DNA from: JBMSHD01 sp049416425
GTDB taxonomy: Bacteria; Pseudomonadota; Gammaproteobacteria; Francisellales; Francisellaceae
Length of the DNA stretch: 12,811 bases
Assembly (NCBI GenBank): GCA_049416425.1
Contig: JBMSHD010000066.1
Span: 1 to 12,811 of the forward strand
Reading direction: 5' to 3'
Positions within the stretch are counted from its first letter, which is position 1. Every line of letters begins with the position of its first letter. The notes beneath the pieces are model-generated. The model was given only the letters and a program-made list of their open reading frames with translations, had not been told where the DNA came from and searched no databases. This document shows, one piece after another, positions 6,497 through 12,811 of this stretch. Both the position numbers and the translations under genes were made by a program.

Positions 6497-7312
6497 ATGA
6501 ATAAGTTTGCCATCGTTCAGATGTGCTCATGTGCCTCTGTGGGCATAAATCTGATTTCTGCCAGGCGTAAAATCATGGAGGCGGCAAACGCAGAGGCGAA
6601 AGTGGTTATCTTGCCTGATCATTTTGCTCTGTTGTCTAAACAGGATTCTGATTACGACATCAATAAAGAGGTGTTGGGCGAAGGGCGCATTCAAAACTTC
6701 ATTCAAAAATGTGCTTTTGAAAATCGAATCTGGATCATCGCCTCAGGCATTCCGCTAGTATCCGAATACACCGATGACAAATACTATCTGGCCACAGTCG
6801 TTTATAATGATGAAGGGCATCTTGTCGAGGTTTACTATCAGCTGAAGTCGATAAAACCAAATGGCTATCATGATGTTTTTAATGGCTTTGATCATATCGA
6901 GTATGGTCAGCATGCCAAGGTTGTAGAGACACCATATGGCAATATCGGTCTTACCAGTTCAAATGATCTTTATTCTCCCGAAATTTTTCGTTATTTAAAA
7001 CAGCAAGGCGCCGATATCTTTGCCTTTTGTGGTGTGATTAATGCCGATATCGGTGCCGTTGCCTGGTGGCCAATACTAAGAACGCGAGCCATTGAAAATC
7101 AGACGATTGTGCTGGCCGCCAATCAGTGTGGCTATCATGAGGATACCGCACTTTTGAGTTTTGGTCACAGTGCGGCTATCACTGCAAACGGTCAGACAAT
7201 CGTCTATCAGGAGTTGGGAGAAAAAGTGCTCATCATGGATATCGATCCATCAACTTTTAGTCATATCAATTTCACAACGATGACATTCCAGTTACAATAT
7301 CGCCGACGCTAA
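6497..7312 (+). CDS. nitrilase-fold protein with degenerate catalytic triad
   Basis: A 271-residue protein of the carbon-nitrogen hydrolase (nitrilase) superfamily, normal in length for a single domain. The fold is visible in FAIVQMCSC at the start, KVVILPDHFAL, LATVVYNDEGHLVEVYYQLK, TPYGNIGLTSSNDLYSPEIFRYL, RTRAIENQTIVLAANQ and GHSAAITANGQ. Active members use Glu, Lys and Cys. Here the Glu site is D41 (LPD instead of LPE); the Lys of Y-R-K-x-H falls at Q115/L116, with K117 shifted by one; and the Cys of GxxICYD is S155, followed by Asn rather than Tyr. I infer a pseudoenzyme with a binding or structural role. No strong ribosome-binding site precedes ATG 6497 (GGAG at 6472-6475 is too far). 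It replaces the usual cpoB after pal. A link to Tol-Pal is possible but rests on position only. Confidence 0.85.
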   Translation: MNKFAIVQMCSCASVGINLISARRKIMEAANAEAKVVILPDHFALLSKQDSDYDINKEVLGEGRIQNFIQKCAFENRIWIIASGIPLVSEYTDDKYYLATVVYNDEGHLVEVYYQLKSIKPNGYHDVFNGFDHIEYGQHAKVVETPYGNIGLTSSNDLYSPEIFRYLKQQGADIFAFCGVINADIGAVAWWPILRTRAIENQTIVLAANQCGYHEDTALLSFGHSAAITANGQTIVYQELGEKVLIMDIDPSTFSHINFTTMTFQLQYRRR

Positions 7313-7416
7313 AAATACGGATATGGTCGGTATCACTCGTCGAGCCATTATTGCGCCTCGTGCTATGAATTTTTCTTAATAGTTGATAAAATTCAAGAAA
7401 TAATTAGTGTTTTGTA

Positions 7417-7446
7417 TTGATTCTAATAAAAATACAACATTATAAT
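7417..7446 (+). promoter_or_regulatory. promoter of the tyrosine phosphatase gene
   Basis: TTGATT (7417-7422) and TATAAT (7441-7446) are 18 nt apart in a very AT-rich gap (7313-7489) that otherwise shows no gene. The predicted transcript would have a leader of about 35-40 nt. Confidence 0.5.
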
Positions 7447-7489
7447 TTTGAATTATTGTAAGTTATAAATTAAGGCAATGGATCTGGCC

Positions 7490-7918
7490 ATGTTTAAACG
7501 AGTTTTAGTCGTCTGTGTTGGTAATATTTGTCGAAGTCCGGTAGCTTGTGGACTTTTCAAAGACAGGCTCAGGCATATTGAGTTTGAATCGGCTGGACTT
7601 TCAGCATTGACTGGACAGCCGGCTTCGCCTTTTTCCATGCAGTATGTGCTGAAACATGGAATCGATTTATCATCACATATCGCCAGGCAGTTGGATGAAA
7701 CGCAGCTGAAATTGAGCGATTTGATTCTGGTCATGGAAGAGGAGCATATTGCAGCCATAACGACTCGTTTTCCCTTTACCCAGGGCAAGGTTTATCTTTT
7801 AGGTCATTGGGAAAATAAAAAGGAAGTATACGATCCTTATGGCAAGGATAAAAAGGCCTATGAGCGGATGGTGGAGGAAATTTATACCTCGGTAGAGCAA
7901 TGGCAGAAAAGAATTTAA
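7490..7918 (+). CDS. wzb: low-molecular-weight protein-tyrosine phosphatase, Wzb type
   Basis: A 142-residue cytoplasmic phosphatase (E. coli Wzb has 147) that removes phosphate from the tyrosine cluster of the Wzc-type kinase, allowing its oligomer to cycle during polysaccharide export. The phosphate-binding loop C-x5-R is C9-VGNIC-R15-SP, and the general acid is D115 in YDPYGK. Two starts are possible. ATG 7490 gives MFKRVLVVCVGNICRSP, aligning with the start of E. coli Wzb (MFNNILVVCVGNICRSP). ATG 7478 adds four residues but its AAGG is only 2 nt away. I prefer 7490, although its own GGA ribosome-binding site is weak. It stands before wza and is separated from it by a second promoter, rather than lying between wza and wzc as in E. 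coli. Confidence 0.93.
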   Translation: MFKRVLVVCVGNICRSPVACGLFKDRLRHIEFESAGLSALTGQPASPFSMQYVLKHGIDLSSHIARQLDETQLKLSDLILVMEEEHIAAITTRFPFTQGKVYLLGHWENKKEVYDPYGKDKKAYERMVEEIYTSVEQWQKRI

Positions 7919-7956
7919 CGGCATTGTATAAGTTCATGTTATTCATTGAGAAAAAG

Positions 7957-7987
7957 TTATCGATATTATCAAGCGCGCTTGTATAAT
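7957..7987 (+). promoter_or_regulatory. wza promoter containing a 12-bp palindrome
   Basis: A perfect TATAAT lies at 7982-7987, and the best -35 candidate, TTATCG (7957-7962), is 19 nt upstream. The perfect palindrome CAAGCGCGCTTG (7970-7981) fills the spacer and abuts the -10. No T-run follows, so it is not a terminator. Its place suggests an operator where a dimeric repressor, or an activator acting on a long spacer, controls wza. The regulator is unknown. Confidence 0.45.
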
Positions 7988-8032
7988 GATTTATATTTAA
8001 TAAATTTATGAGAATAATAAGGTAAAAAAGTA

Positions 8033-9208
8033 ATGAAAAAAATAGGCAAATTCTCGTGGATTTTTGCACTGGTGCTAAGTGGATGTTCGTTGCCAGGAAT
8101 GCATATGAGCTCGCCAGGAGACTACTCTGCAACCATAAACCAAGAAAATAAGATAGTTAAGCCTGATTTTATCCAGATTGATGCGCAGCTTGTGCTTAAA
8201 CAGAAATTGGCTGAGCTTGAAGTAAAACGCGCAGCAGAAAAAAACTATAAAAAACCAGAAGATTTCAGTACGGATATGCATGATTACGATTATCGCATCG
8301 GTGAACAGGATGAGCTTAGTATTATCGTTTGGGATTATCAGAGTCTGACGAATCCAGATACGAGTTTTAATGGCGGTGGAAGTAGAGATAAAAGCGGATT
8401 TACCGTCAATGCCAAAGGCGATATCTTCTATCCTTACATCGGCTATGTGCATGTCTCGGGTCTCACTGTAGCCAAAGCACGCGATTTAATTGCCGAGAAA
8501 TTATCAAAATATCTTAAAGATCCTCAGGTTACGGTACAAGTGGTGGGTTTTAACAGTCAGCGCGCTAATGTCATAGGTGCTGTTGCCAGGCAGCGTTTTG
8601 TCGCCATTACCAATGTGCCGATGACGGTTCTTGATGCGGTTAATGCCGCAGGGGGCGTGATTCAATGTAGCAATGGATTGACCAATAACAATACCAACAC
8701 CAGCACGATGTTATGTGCCGATAGTCAGCATGTTATTGTGAAGCAGAATGGTCATAGCACAACGGTTGATCTCGATACGCTAACGGCGGTAAATGGCAGC
8801 TCTGAAAACTGGGTACTCGAAGGTGGCAGCGTGGTCTATGTGCCAAATAATAATCTCTATAAAGTCTATCTTTTGGGCGATGTCAAACAAACCGGCATTT
8901 TTAATATGCTGCAGGGCAAGATGACCTTGAGTGATGCTATCGCCGCCGCAGGTGGTGTTACTGATGGATCTAATCCTGAGTATACCTATGTTATCAGAAG
9001 TTATGGTAAAAACCCGGTGGTCTATCATATCAACTTAAAATCTCCCGAGGCGATGCTTTTGGCTGGGAAGTTTTACCTGAAGCCTCAGGATGTCATCTTT
9101 GTTTCCTCCAGTGCGCTTAAAGATACCAATCAGGTACTGCAATATATCAGTCCTATTATCAGCACGATGTTTTCAACGGCGGCACTGGCGATCAGTGTCA
9201 GCAAATAA
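8033..9208 (+). CDS. wza: outer-membrane polysaccharide export lipoprotein, Wza type
   Basis: A 391-residue outer-membrane polysaccharide exporter (E. coli Wza has 379) that forms the channel through which capsule or exopolysaccharide leaves the cell. A lipoprotein signal ends in LVLSGC (lipidated C18). The polysaccharide export domain begins near Y87 (YRIGEQDELSIIVWDY). A first SLBB domain starts around residue 180 and a second near 277 (YKVYLLGDVKQTG). The last 28 or so residues (SPIISTMFSTAALAISV) form a hydrophobic helix as expected for the Wza membrane barrel of helices. Within the first SLBB region, an Asn/Thr-rich loop is flanked by C212 and C228. AAGG (8019-8022) lies 10 nt before the ATG. 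It is followed 13 nt later by the kinase, so the two are co-transcribed. Confidence 0.93.
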   Translation: MKKIGKFSWIFALVLSGCSLPGMHMSSPGDYSATINQENKIVKPDFIQIDAQLVLKQKLAELEVKRAAEKNYKKPEDFSTDMHDYDYRIGEQDELSIIVWDYQSLTNPDTSFNGGGSRDKSGFTVNAKGDIFYPYIGYVHVSGLTVAKARDLIAEKLSKYLKDPQVTVQVVGFNSQRANVIGAVARQRFVAITNVPMTVLDAVNAAGGVIQCSNGLTNNNTNTSTMLCADSQHVIVKQNGHSTTVDLDTLTAVNGSSENWVLEGGSVVYVPNNNLYKVYLLGDVKQTGIFNMLQGKMTLSDAIAAAGGVTDGSNPEYTYVIRSYGKNPVVYHINLKSPEAMLLAGKFYLKPQDVIFVSSSALKDTNQVLQYISPIISTMFSTAALAISVSK

Positions 9209-9221
9209 AAAAGGATATCAG

Positions 9222-11444
9222 ATGAGCAAGGAATTTACCCAGGATGATTCAAAAGAGCTGGATCTACGCGCCTTTATTCAGATTGTGCTGAGCCGAAAAA
9301 AAACCATTTTGATCAGTATTTTTGTTTTTGCCATGTTGACCTTCTTATATGGAATTTCACGTGCACCGCAGTACCGTACTAACATGTTGTTAAACATTTC
9401 CGATAATGGCAGTGCAGGAGGTAGTCTAAATGCAGTTATCAGCAATATTCCAATACTCAACTATGGACGAAATATGGCGGTCGATAAACAGATTGAGCTT
9501 TTGAAATCTCGTTCGGTATTGTTACCGGTAATCGATGCGCTTGATTTGAATATCTCGGCGACACCCATAAAATTTCCTTTTTTTGGTAAATACATCGCTC
9601 GGCATTATGACAATACGAACGTCGATGATCAGATTGCCGCTCCCTGGTTTGGATTGTCGAAGTATAATTGGGGTGGGGCGGCGATTACCGTATCACAGCT
9701 TGATGTTTCGAACCCCTGGCTGGGGAGACAATTTATCCTTAAATATAAAGGAGACGGTCGTTATGATCTGCTGTCGCCGGTCGGTCAACGCTTAATAGAG
9801 GATGCAATGCTTGGCAAGAGTTATGTCTATGAGTCTGGTGGTAATAAAATTAAGATTGAAGTCAGCGCTTTAAAAGGAAATCCAGGCGAAGAGTTTGTCG
9901 TGGCAAAATTAAGAGATGACAGTGTGCTCAATACACTGAGTGCAAGTTTGGATGTCAGCGAGATGTCAAAAGACAGCAACATTCTGTCTTTATCATATTC
10001 CGGTGGAGATCCTGAACAGATCACCGAGATTTTGAATGATATCGGTCAAAGTGCTGTGATGAGCGATATCAAAAGAAGCTCTGAGGCCGCGGGAAACGTT
10101 CTGAGTTTTTTGAAGAAGCAGCTGCCAAAAGTTCAGCAACAGCTCAATGATGCGCAAACAAAACTCAACGACTATCGTTCAAAAACAGGTAATATTTCCA
10201 TCTCTGATGAGACGAAGCTAGTATTACAAGCGCTTACGGCTTATGATACGCAGCTTTCCGATCTTGAGCTTAAGAAGTCACAGTTAGCGCAGAAACTCAC
10301 CGAGAACAATCCCGAATTTAAACAGATCGATGCCGCTATTGAAAAAGTCAAAAGCCAGCGAGCTTCATTAGAGGCAAAAGTCAGGCAGATGCCGCAGTCT
10401 GATCAGGTCTTTATCAACTTAACTCGAGAAGTAGAGATCCAGGGGGAAGTCTATAAGAATATCTTACAGAAAATTCAGCAGTATGAGATTTTGCAAGCAG
10501 GAACAGTCAGCACGCTTCAGGTTGTTGATAGTGCAGAAATTCCTTATGCCAATCAAAATAAGCCTACCTATATACTGGTTATTCTGGCTATGATTATGGG
10601 AGGAGTCTTATCCACCGGTTGGGTATTTTTGCAGACCTATCTGTTTAAAGGAGTACAGAATCCAGATGACATTGAGGGCATATTGCAGTCGCCTTCCTTG
10701 GGAACTCTGTTTAAAAATAAACTGCAGACCCGACAAAGTCGGAAATATCATAAAAAAGAACTTCAGCACTTGAGAGTATTGTCTGAAATCGATCCCTATG
10801 ATGCGACACTGGAGGGATTCAGAAGTCTAAGAACGGCTATTATGTTGAAGGCTTTGGAGAAAGATTGTAAGACGATCTGTATCAGCGGACCGACTCAGGG
10901 AATCGGTAAGACTTTTACGGCTGTGAATCTGGCGTCTGTTTTCGCGCTCGATAAAAAAGTTTTGCTGATCGATGCGGATTTAAGACGTGGGTATATTGAT
11001 GGCTATTATAACACATCGAATAAATATGGTTTGAGCGATTATCTCAAAGGGAATGTCGACCATGCTCAAATTATCAGCAAAACGCGTTTTCAAAATCTGG
11101 ATATCATAAAGCGAGGAACGACTCAGTCAAACTCATCTGGTCTTTTGTTGCAAAAAAATTATAAATTTCTTTTAGATTTTCTTATTAATGTCTATGATTA
11201 TATAATTATAGATGCGCCACCATTGCTGCCAGTTGCAGATGCCAGTGTCATCATGCAACAATCGGCTATGAACATTCTGGTTTTCAGCTGTTCTCAGCAT
11301 GATATGCGTGAGATCAGGCTGACTCGGAAAAAACTAGATCAGACCCATATCAGCGTCGATGGTTTTGTGTTTAATAATGTTACTGATAAAAGCCATTATT
11401 ATCTGGCTAAGTATCAGTATAACTATCGATATAAGGAAGCCTGA
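9222..11444 (+). CDS. wzc: tyrosine autokinase and polysaccharide co-polymerase, Wzc type
   Basis: A 740-residue inner-membrane protein (E. coli Wzc has 720) that works with Wza in chain-length control and export. TM1 is about residues 28-50; a long periplasmic Wzz-like and coiled-coil region follows; TM2 starts near TYILVILAMIMGG (about 447-472). The cytoplasmic BY-kinase domain has Walker A GPTQGIGKT (K563), Walker A' LLIDADLRR (D584, D586) and Walker B IIIDAPP (D664). The C-terminal tyrosine cluster has six Tyr (726, 727, 731, 733, 735, 737), the sites of autophosphorylation that the upstream phosphatase would reverse. The frame is open further upstream into wza, but ATG 9222 has AAGGA (9211-9215) 6 nt before it and begins the cytoplasmic leader MSKEFTQDD. 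No terminator follows, so the next two genes may be in the same operon. Confidence 0.95.
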   Translation: MSKEFTQDDSKELDLRAFIQIVLSRKKTILISIFVFAMLTFLYGISRAPQYRTNMLLNISDNGSAGGSLNAVISNIPILNYGRNMAVDKQIELLKSRSVLLPVIDALDLNISATPIKFPFFGKYIARHYDNTNVDDQIAAPWFGLSKYNWGGAAITVSQLDVSNPWLGRQFILKYKGDGRYDLLSPVGQRLIEDAMLGKSYVYESGGNKIKIEVSALKGNPGEEFVVAKLRDDSVLNTLSASLDVSEMSKDSNILSLSYSGGDPEQITEILNDIGQSAVMSDIKRSSEAAGNVLSFLKKQLPKVQQQLNDAQTKLNDYRSKTGNISISDETKLVLQALTAYDTQLSDLELKKSQLAQKLTENNPEFKQIDAAIEKVKSQRASLEAKVRQMPQSDQVFINLTREVEIQGEVYKNILQKIQQYEILQAGTVSTLQVVDSAEIPYANQNKPTYILVILAMIMGGVLSTGWVFLQTYLFKGVQNPDDIEGILQSPSLGTLFKNKLQTRQSRKYHKKELQHLRVLSEIDPYDATLEGFRSLRTAIMLKALEKDCKTICISGPTQGIGKTFTAVNLASVFALDKKVLLIDADLRRGYIDGYYNTSNKYGLSDYLKGNVDHAQIISKTRFQNLDIIKRGTTQSNSSGLLLQKNYKFLLDFLINVYDYIIIDAPPLLPVADASVIMQQSAMNILVFSCSQHDMREIRLTRKKLDQTHISVDGFVFNNVTDKSHYYLAKYQYNYRYKEA

Positions 11445-11519
11445 AGCAGGTAGTGCGTTATGGATGATTTTATTGATGGCAGAAGGAAAATGTTGAAATT
11501 TTAAATAATGGTAACATCT

Positions 11520-11525
11520 AGGAGG
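11520..11525 (+). promoter_or_regulatory. consensus ribosome-binding site of the barrel gene
   Basis: AGGAGG lies 5 nt before ATG 11531. It fixes the start and predicts strong translation compared with the weaker AAGG-type sites of most other genes in the window. I see no convincing promoter in the 11445-11519 gap. Confidence 0.7.
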
Positions 11526-11530
11526 CGACC

Positions 11531-12400
11531 ATGAAATTAAAAAAAATAGCACTGCTGGCTCTTGGTATGGGAATCGCTGGCTCCGGTTTCTCAGCCGTCA
11601 CTGTTGATACCGGGGCGGCATCGGCGGCTTCAGCTGCAGGGATTACGGCGCAGGCAGCAGAAGCCATCAAAAATAAACAGGATGAAGGAATGCTGTCCTA
11701 TTTCTGGGCAGATAAGTTTTCTCAGCTGGCAACCATTCCCTCATTTTCATTGGCAGCACAATCCGGTTTGGTTCCATCCTGGGGGGTGATCTACGGTGCC
11801 GGATCTGGAGTGACCAATGTGCCAAGCACAAATGGAACGGATGCTTCGATTGCCGTGGGTATGGGTTTTGGTGATGCTTCTGATTTTCTCGGCGGCGGAT
11901 TGAGTCTGGGTATAGGCAGTGTTAACCCTAAAGACAGTGGAATAGGTGGTCGCGGAAATATTAATATCTCATTGGGTCACTTTTTCTCAAAAACGTTGAC
12001 GGGTGTGGCCATTGGCGAGGATAGTATCGGTGGATGGAATAATGGCGGTGGTAATCCAACAGGTTCTTACTATGCCGCTGTGACTCAGATTCTTCCTAAT
12101 GATATTGCTCCTGTTATTCTAAATGCCGGTATTGGTAATAACATCTATACCTTTATTCGTTCAACCAAACATAAGACGACAAGCGTCGGTGTGTTTGGTT
12201 CGGTTGCAGTTTATGTTTTACCGCAGCTTGCCGTTGTTGCCGATAATACTTCTGGTGTTACCACGGCAGGTGTATCATTGGTGCCTTTTGTCAAACTGCC
12301 AATCACCGTTAACCTGGCGGCTTGGGATGTATTTAGCTCAGTCCAGAATCATCCTAATGTATCCTTCCTGGGTTCAATATCTTACGCATACACATTTTAA
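11531..12400 (+). CDS. putative outer-membrane beta-barrel protein
   Basis: A 289-residue exported protein of no family I can name with certainty. The signal peptide (MKLKKIALLALGMGIAG) is probably cut near residues 21-22. A short Ala-rich helical part follows, then many alternating, Gly-rich strands such as SIAVGMGFGD, GGGLSLGIGS, GNINISLGHFF, SVGVFGSVAVYVLP and AGVSLVPFVKLPITVNLAAWD. It ends SYAYTF, with the terminal Phe and alternating aromatic residues of a BAM-recognised barrel. From memory the C-terminal third recalls barrel proteins common in cyanobacteria, but that is only an impression. It lies 86 nt after wzc and 12 nt before another secreted-protein gene. A role in passage or surface retention of the polysaccharide is a guess from context. 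Confidence 0.75.
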   Translation: MKLKKIALLALGMGIAGSGFSAVTVDTGAASAASAAGITAQAAEAIKNKQDEGMLSYFWADKFSQLATIPSFSLAAQSGLVPSWGVIYGAGSGVTNVPSTNGTDASIAVGMGFGDASDFLGGGLSLGIGSVNPKDSGIGGRGNINISLGHFFSKTLTGVAIGEDSIGGWNNGGGNPTGSYYAAVTQILPNDIAPVILNAGIGNNIYTFIRSTKHKTTSVGVFGSVAVYVLPQLAVVADNTSGVTTAGVSLVPFVKLPITVNLAAWDVFSSVQNHPNVSFLGSISYAYTF

Positions 12401-12406
12401 AGGAGG
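12401..12406 (+). promoter_or_regulatory. consensus ribosome-binding site of the Ser/Gly-rich protein gene
   Basis: AGGAGG starts directly after the barrel stop codon and lies 6 nt before ATG 12413. The match with the site in front of the barrel gene suggests that both products are made in quantity. Confidence 0.7.
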
Positions 12407-12412
12407 TAAGCG

Positions 12413-12781
12413 ATGAAAAAGCTATATAAGTATCTGGTTAAGATTGGTTTTGTTGCGGTGATGATATTGCCTGTCACTGTTTTTGCAGCGGATAATGATT
12501 CAGCAAATCAGAGCAATGATAATAGCCAGAGTGCTGCTGGAGGTGCTGATGCTTCGAATGTTTCCTCAGGTGGAAGCAGTGGTTTTGCAACAAGTGCCGA
12601 TAGCGCGCCAAAGGCAGGAAGTATTGAGAGTGGAATTGGTGCCGATTTTGTCTCGGTTTTTACCGGTGCCTCATCCAGTGGTGGTTCGGGTCTCTCTTCT
12701 GCTGCCGCTAGCAGTACGGCCTCATCATTGGGTAATCGTGAAGTTTCCACGGCTTCTCCTTATGGAACGCGCGCAAAATAA
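12413..12781 (+). CDS. small secreted Ser/Gly/Ala-rich protein, YjbE/GfcA-like in character
   Basis: A 122-residue exported protein. The signal peptide (MKKLYKYLVKIGF, then VAVMILPVTVFA) is probably cut after A25. The mature part is low-complexity and rich in Ser, Gly, Ala and Asn (SGGSSGF, TGASSSGGSG, SSAAASSTASS), has no Cys, and ends with a basic GTRAK tail. It looks largely disordered. In E. coli, the exopolysaccharide loci yjbEFGH and gfcABCDE-etp-etk each begin with a small secreted Ser/Thr/Gly-rich protein of about 80-100 residues (YjbE, GfcA). The likeness in size, composition and company is notable, but homology cannot be shown from such biased sequence. It is translated 12 nt after the barrel gene, so the two probably act together. 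Confidence 0.75.
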   Translation: MKKLYKYLVKIGFVAVMILPVTVFAADNDSANQSNDNSQSAAGGADASNVSSGGSSGFATSADSAPKAGSIESGIGADFVSVFTGASSSGGSGLSSAAASSTASSLGNREVSTASPYGTRAK

Positions 12782-12811
12782 CTTCCTTTTTTTCATGGCG
12801 AAATATCTTCC

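Noticed and set aside
7323..7379. 18-codon + strand frame starting ATGGTCGGT in the gap after the nitrilase-like gene
   Set aside because: No ribosome-binding site and no signal-like or otherwise meaningful composition.
7367..7394. Inverted repeat GAATTTT / AAAATTC as a terminator after the nitrilase-like gene
   Set aside because: The stem is all AT except for one pair, the loop is 14 nt and no T-run follows, so it is expected by chance in this AT-rich gap.
9090..9221. N-terminal extension of the Wzc-type kinase into wza
   Set aside because: ATG 9222 has AAGGA at 6 nt and begins the usual short cytoplasmic leader before TM1.
12508..12750. 80-codon - strand frame opposite the Ser/Gly-rich protein gene
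   Set aside because: Its Pro/Glu/Ala-rich product is the antisense image of the biased codons on the + strand, and the + frame has a perfect AGGAGG and a signal peptide.
12795..12811. ATGGCGAAATATC at the window end as the start of another gene
   Set aside because: No ribosome-binding site precedes it (only a T-run) and just a few codons are visible.

Overview
The window looks like a chromosomal stretch of a gammaproteobacterium with moderate GC content. The reasons are the order tolQ-tolR-tolA-tolB-pal, an OmpR/EnvZ-type two-component pair, and a Wza/Wzb/Wzc-type polysaccharide export set. I cannot name the genus. The usual Tol-Pal flanking genes ybgC (upstream) and cpoB/ybgF (downstream) are absent here; a sensor pair and a nitrilase-fold gene occupy those places. 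Nearly every gene lies on the + strand. I saw no transposase, tRNA, rRNA or CRISPR.

Layout. (1) Positions 1-223: a possible 23-residue membrane peptide on the - strand, divergent from the regulator gene. The space between them holds candidate promoters and three TGTAAC half-sites. (2) 224-2193: an OmpR-type response regulator and its histidine kinase, overlapping by 4 nt and followed by a probable hairpin terminator. (3) 2396-6429: tolQRAB-pal, a tightly coupled operon in which tolR, tolA and tolB all begin at or beside tandem ATGATG codons. These make the Tol-Pal trans-envelope machine: the TolQR motor and TolA in the inner membrane, TolB in the periplasm, and the Pal lipoprotein in the outer membrane. 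(4) 6497-7312: a nitrilase-fold protein with its own TATAAT promoter, which appears to have lost the Glu-Lys-Cys catalytic triad. (5) 7490-11444: a low-molecular-weight tyrosine phosphatase (Wzb type), an outer-membrane polysaccharide export lipoprotein (Wza type) and a tyrosine autokinase/co-polymerase (Wzc type). Together they would control and carry out export of an exopolysaccharide or capsule. (6) 11531-12781: two secreted proteins with ideal AGGAGG ribosome-binding sites. One is a 289-residue putative outer-membrane beta-barrel. The other is a 122-residue Ser/Gly/Ala-rich exported protein that recalls the small YjbE/GfcA proteins of enterobacterial exopolysaccharide loci. The last 30 bases hold no recognisable gene.

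How they fit together: the whole window concerns the cell envelope. The two-component system may sense envelope state; its targets are unknown, although the half-sites in front of it suggest autoregulation. Tol-Pal maintains the outer membrane and division-site constriction. The Wza/Wzb/Wzc genes plus the two downstream secreted proteins look like an export module. No glycosyltransferase or sugar-nucleotide gene is in view, so the polysaccharide cannot be guessed.

Most worth following: the degenerate nitrilase next to pal; the barrel plus Ser/Gly-rich protein pair after wzc; Pal with six extra cysteines; and a perfect 12-bp palindrome placed inside the wza promoter.
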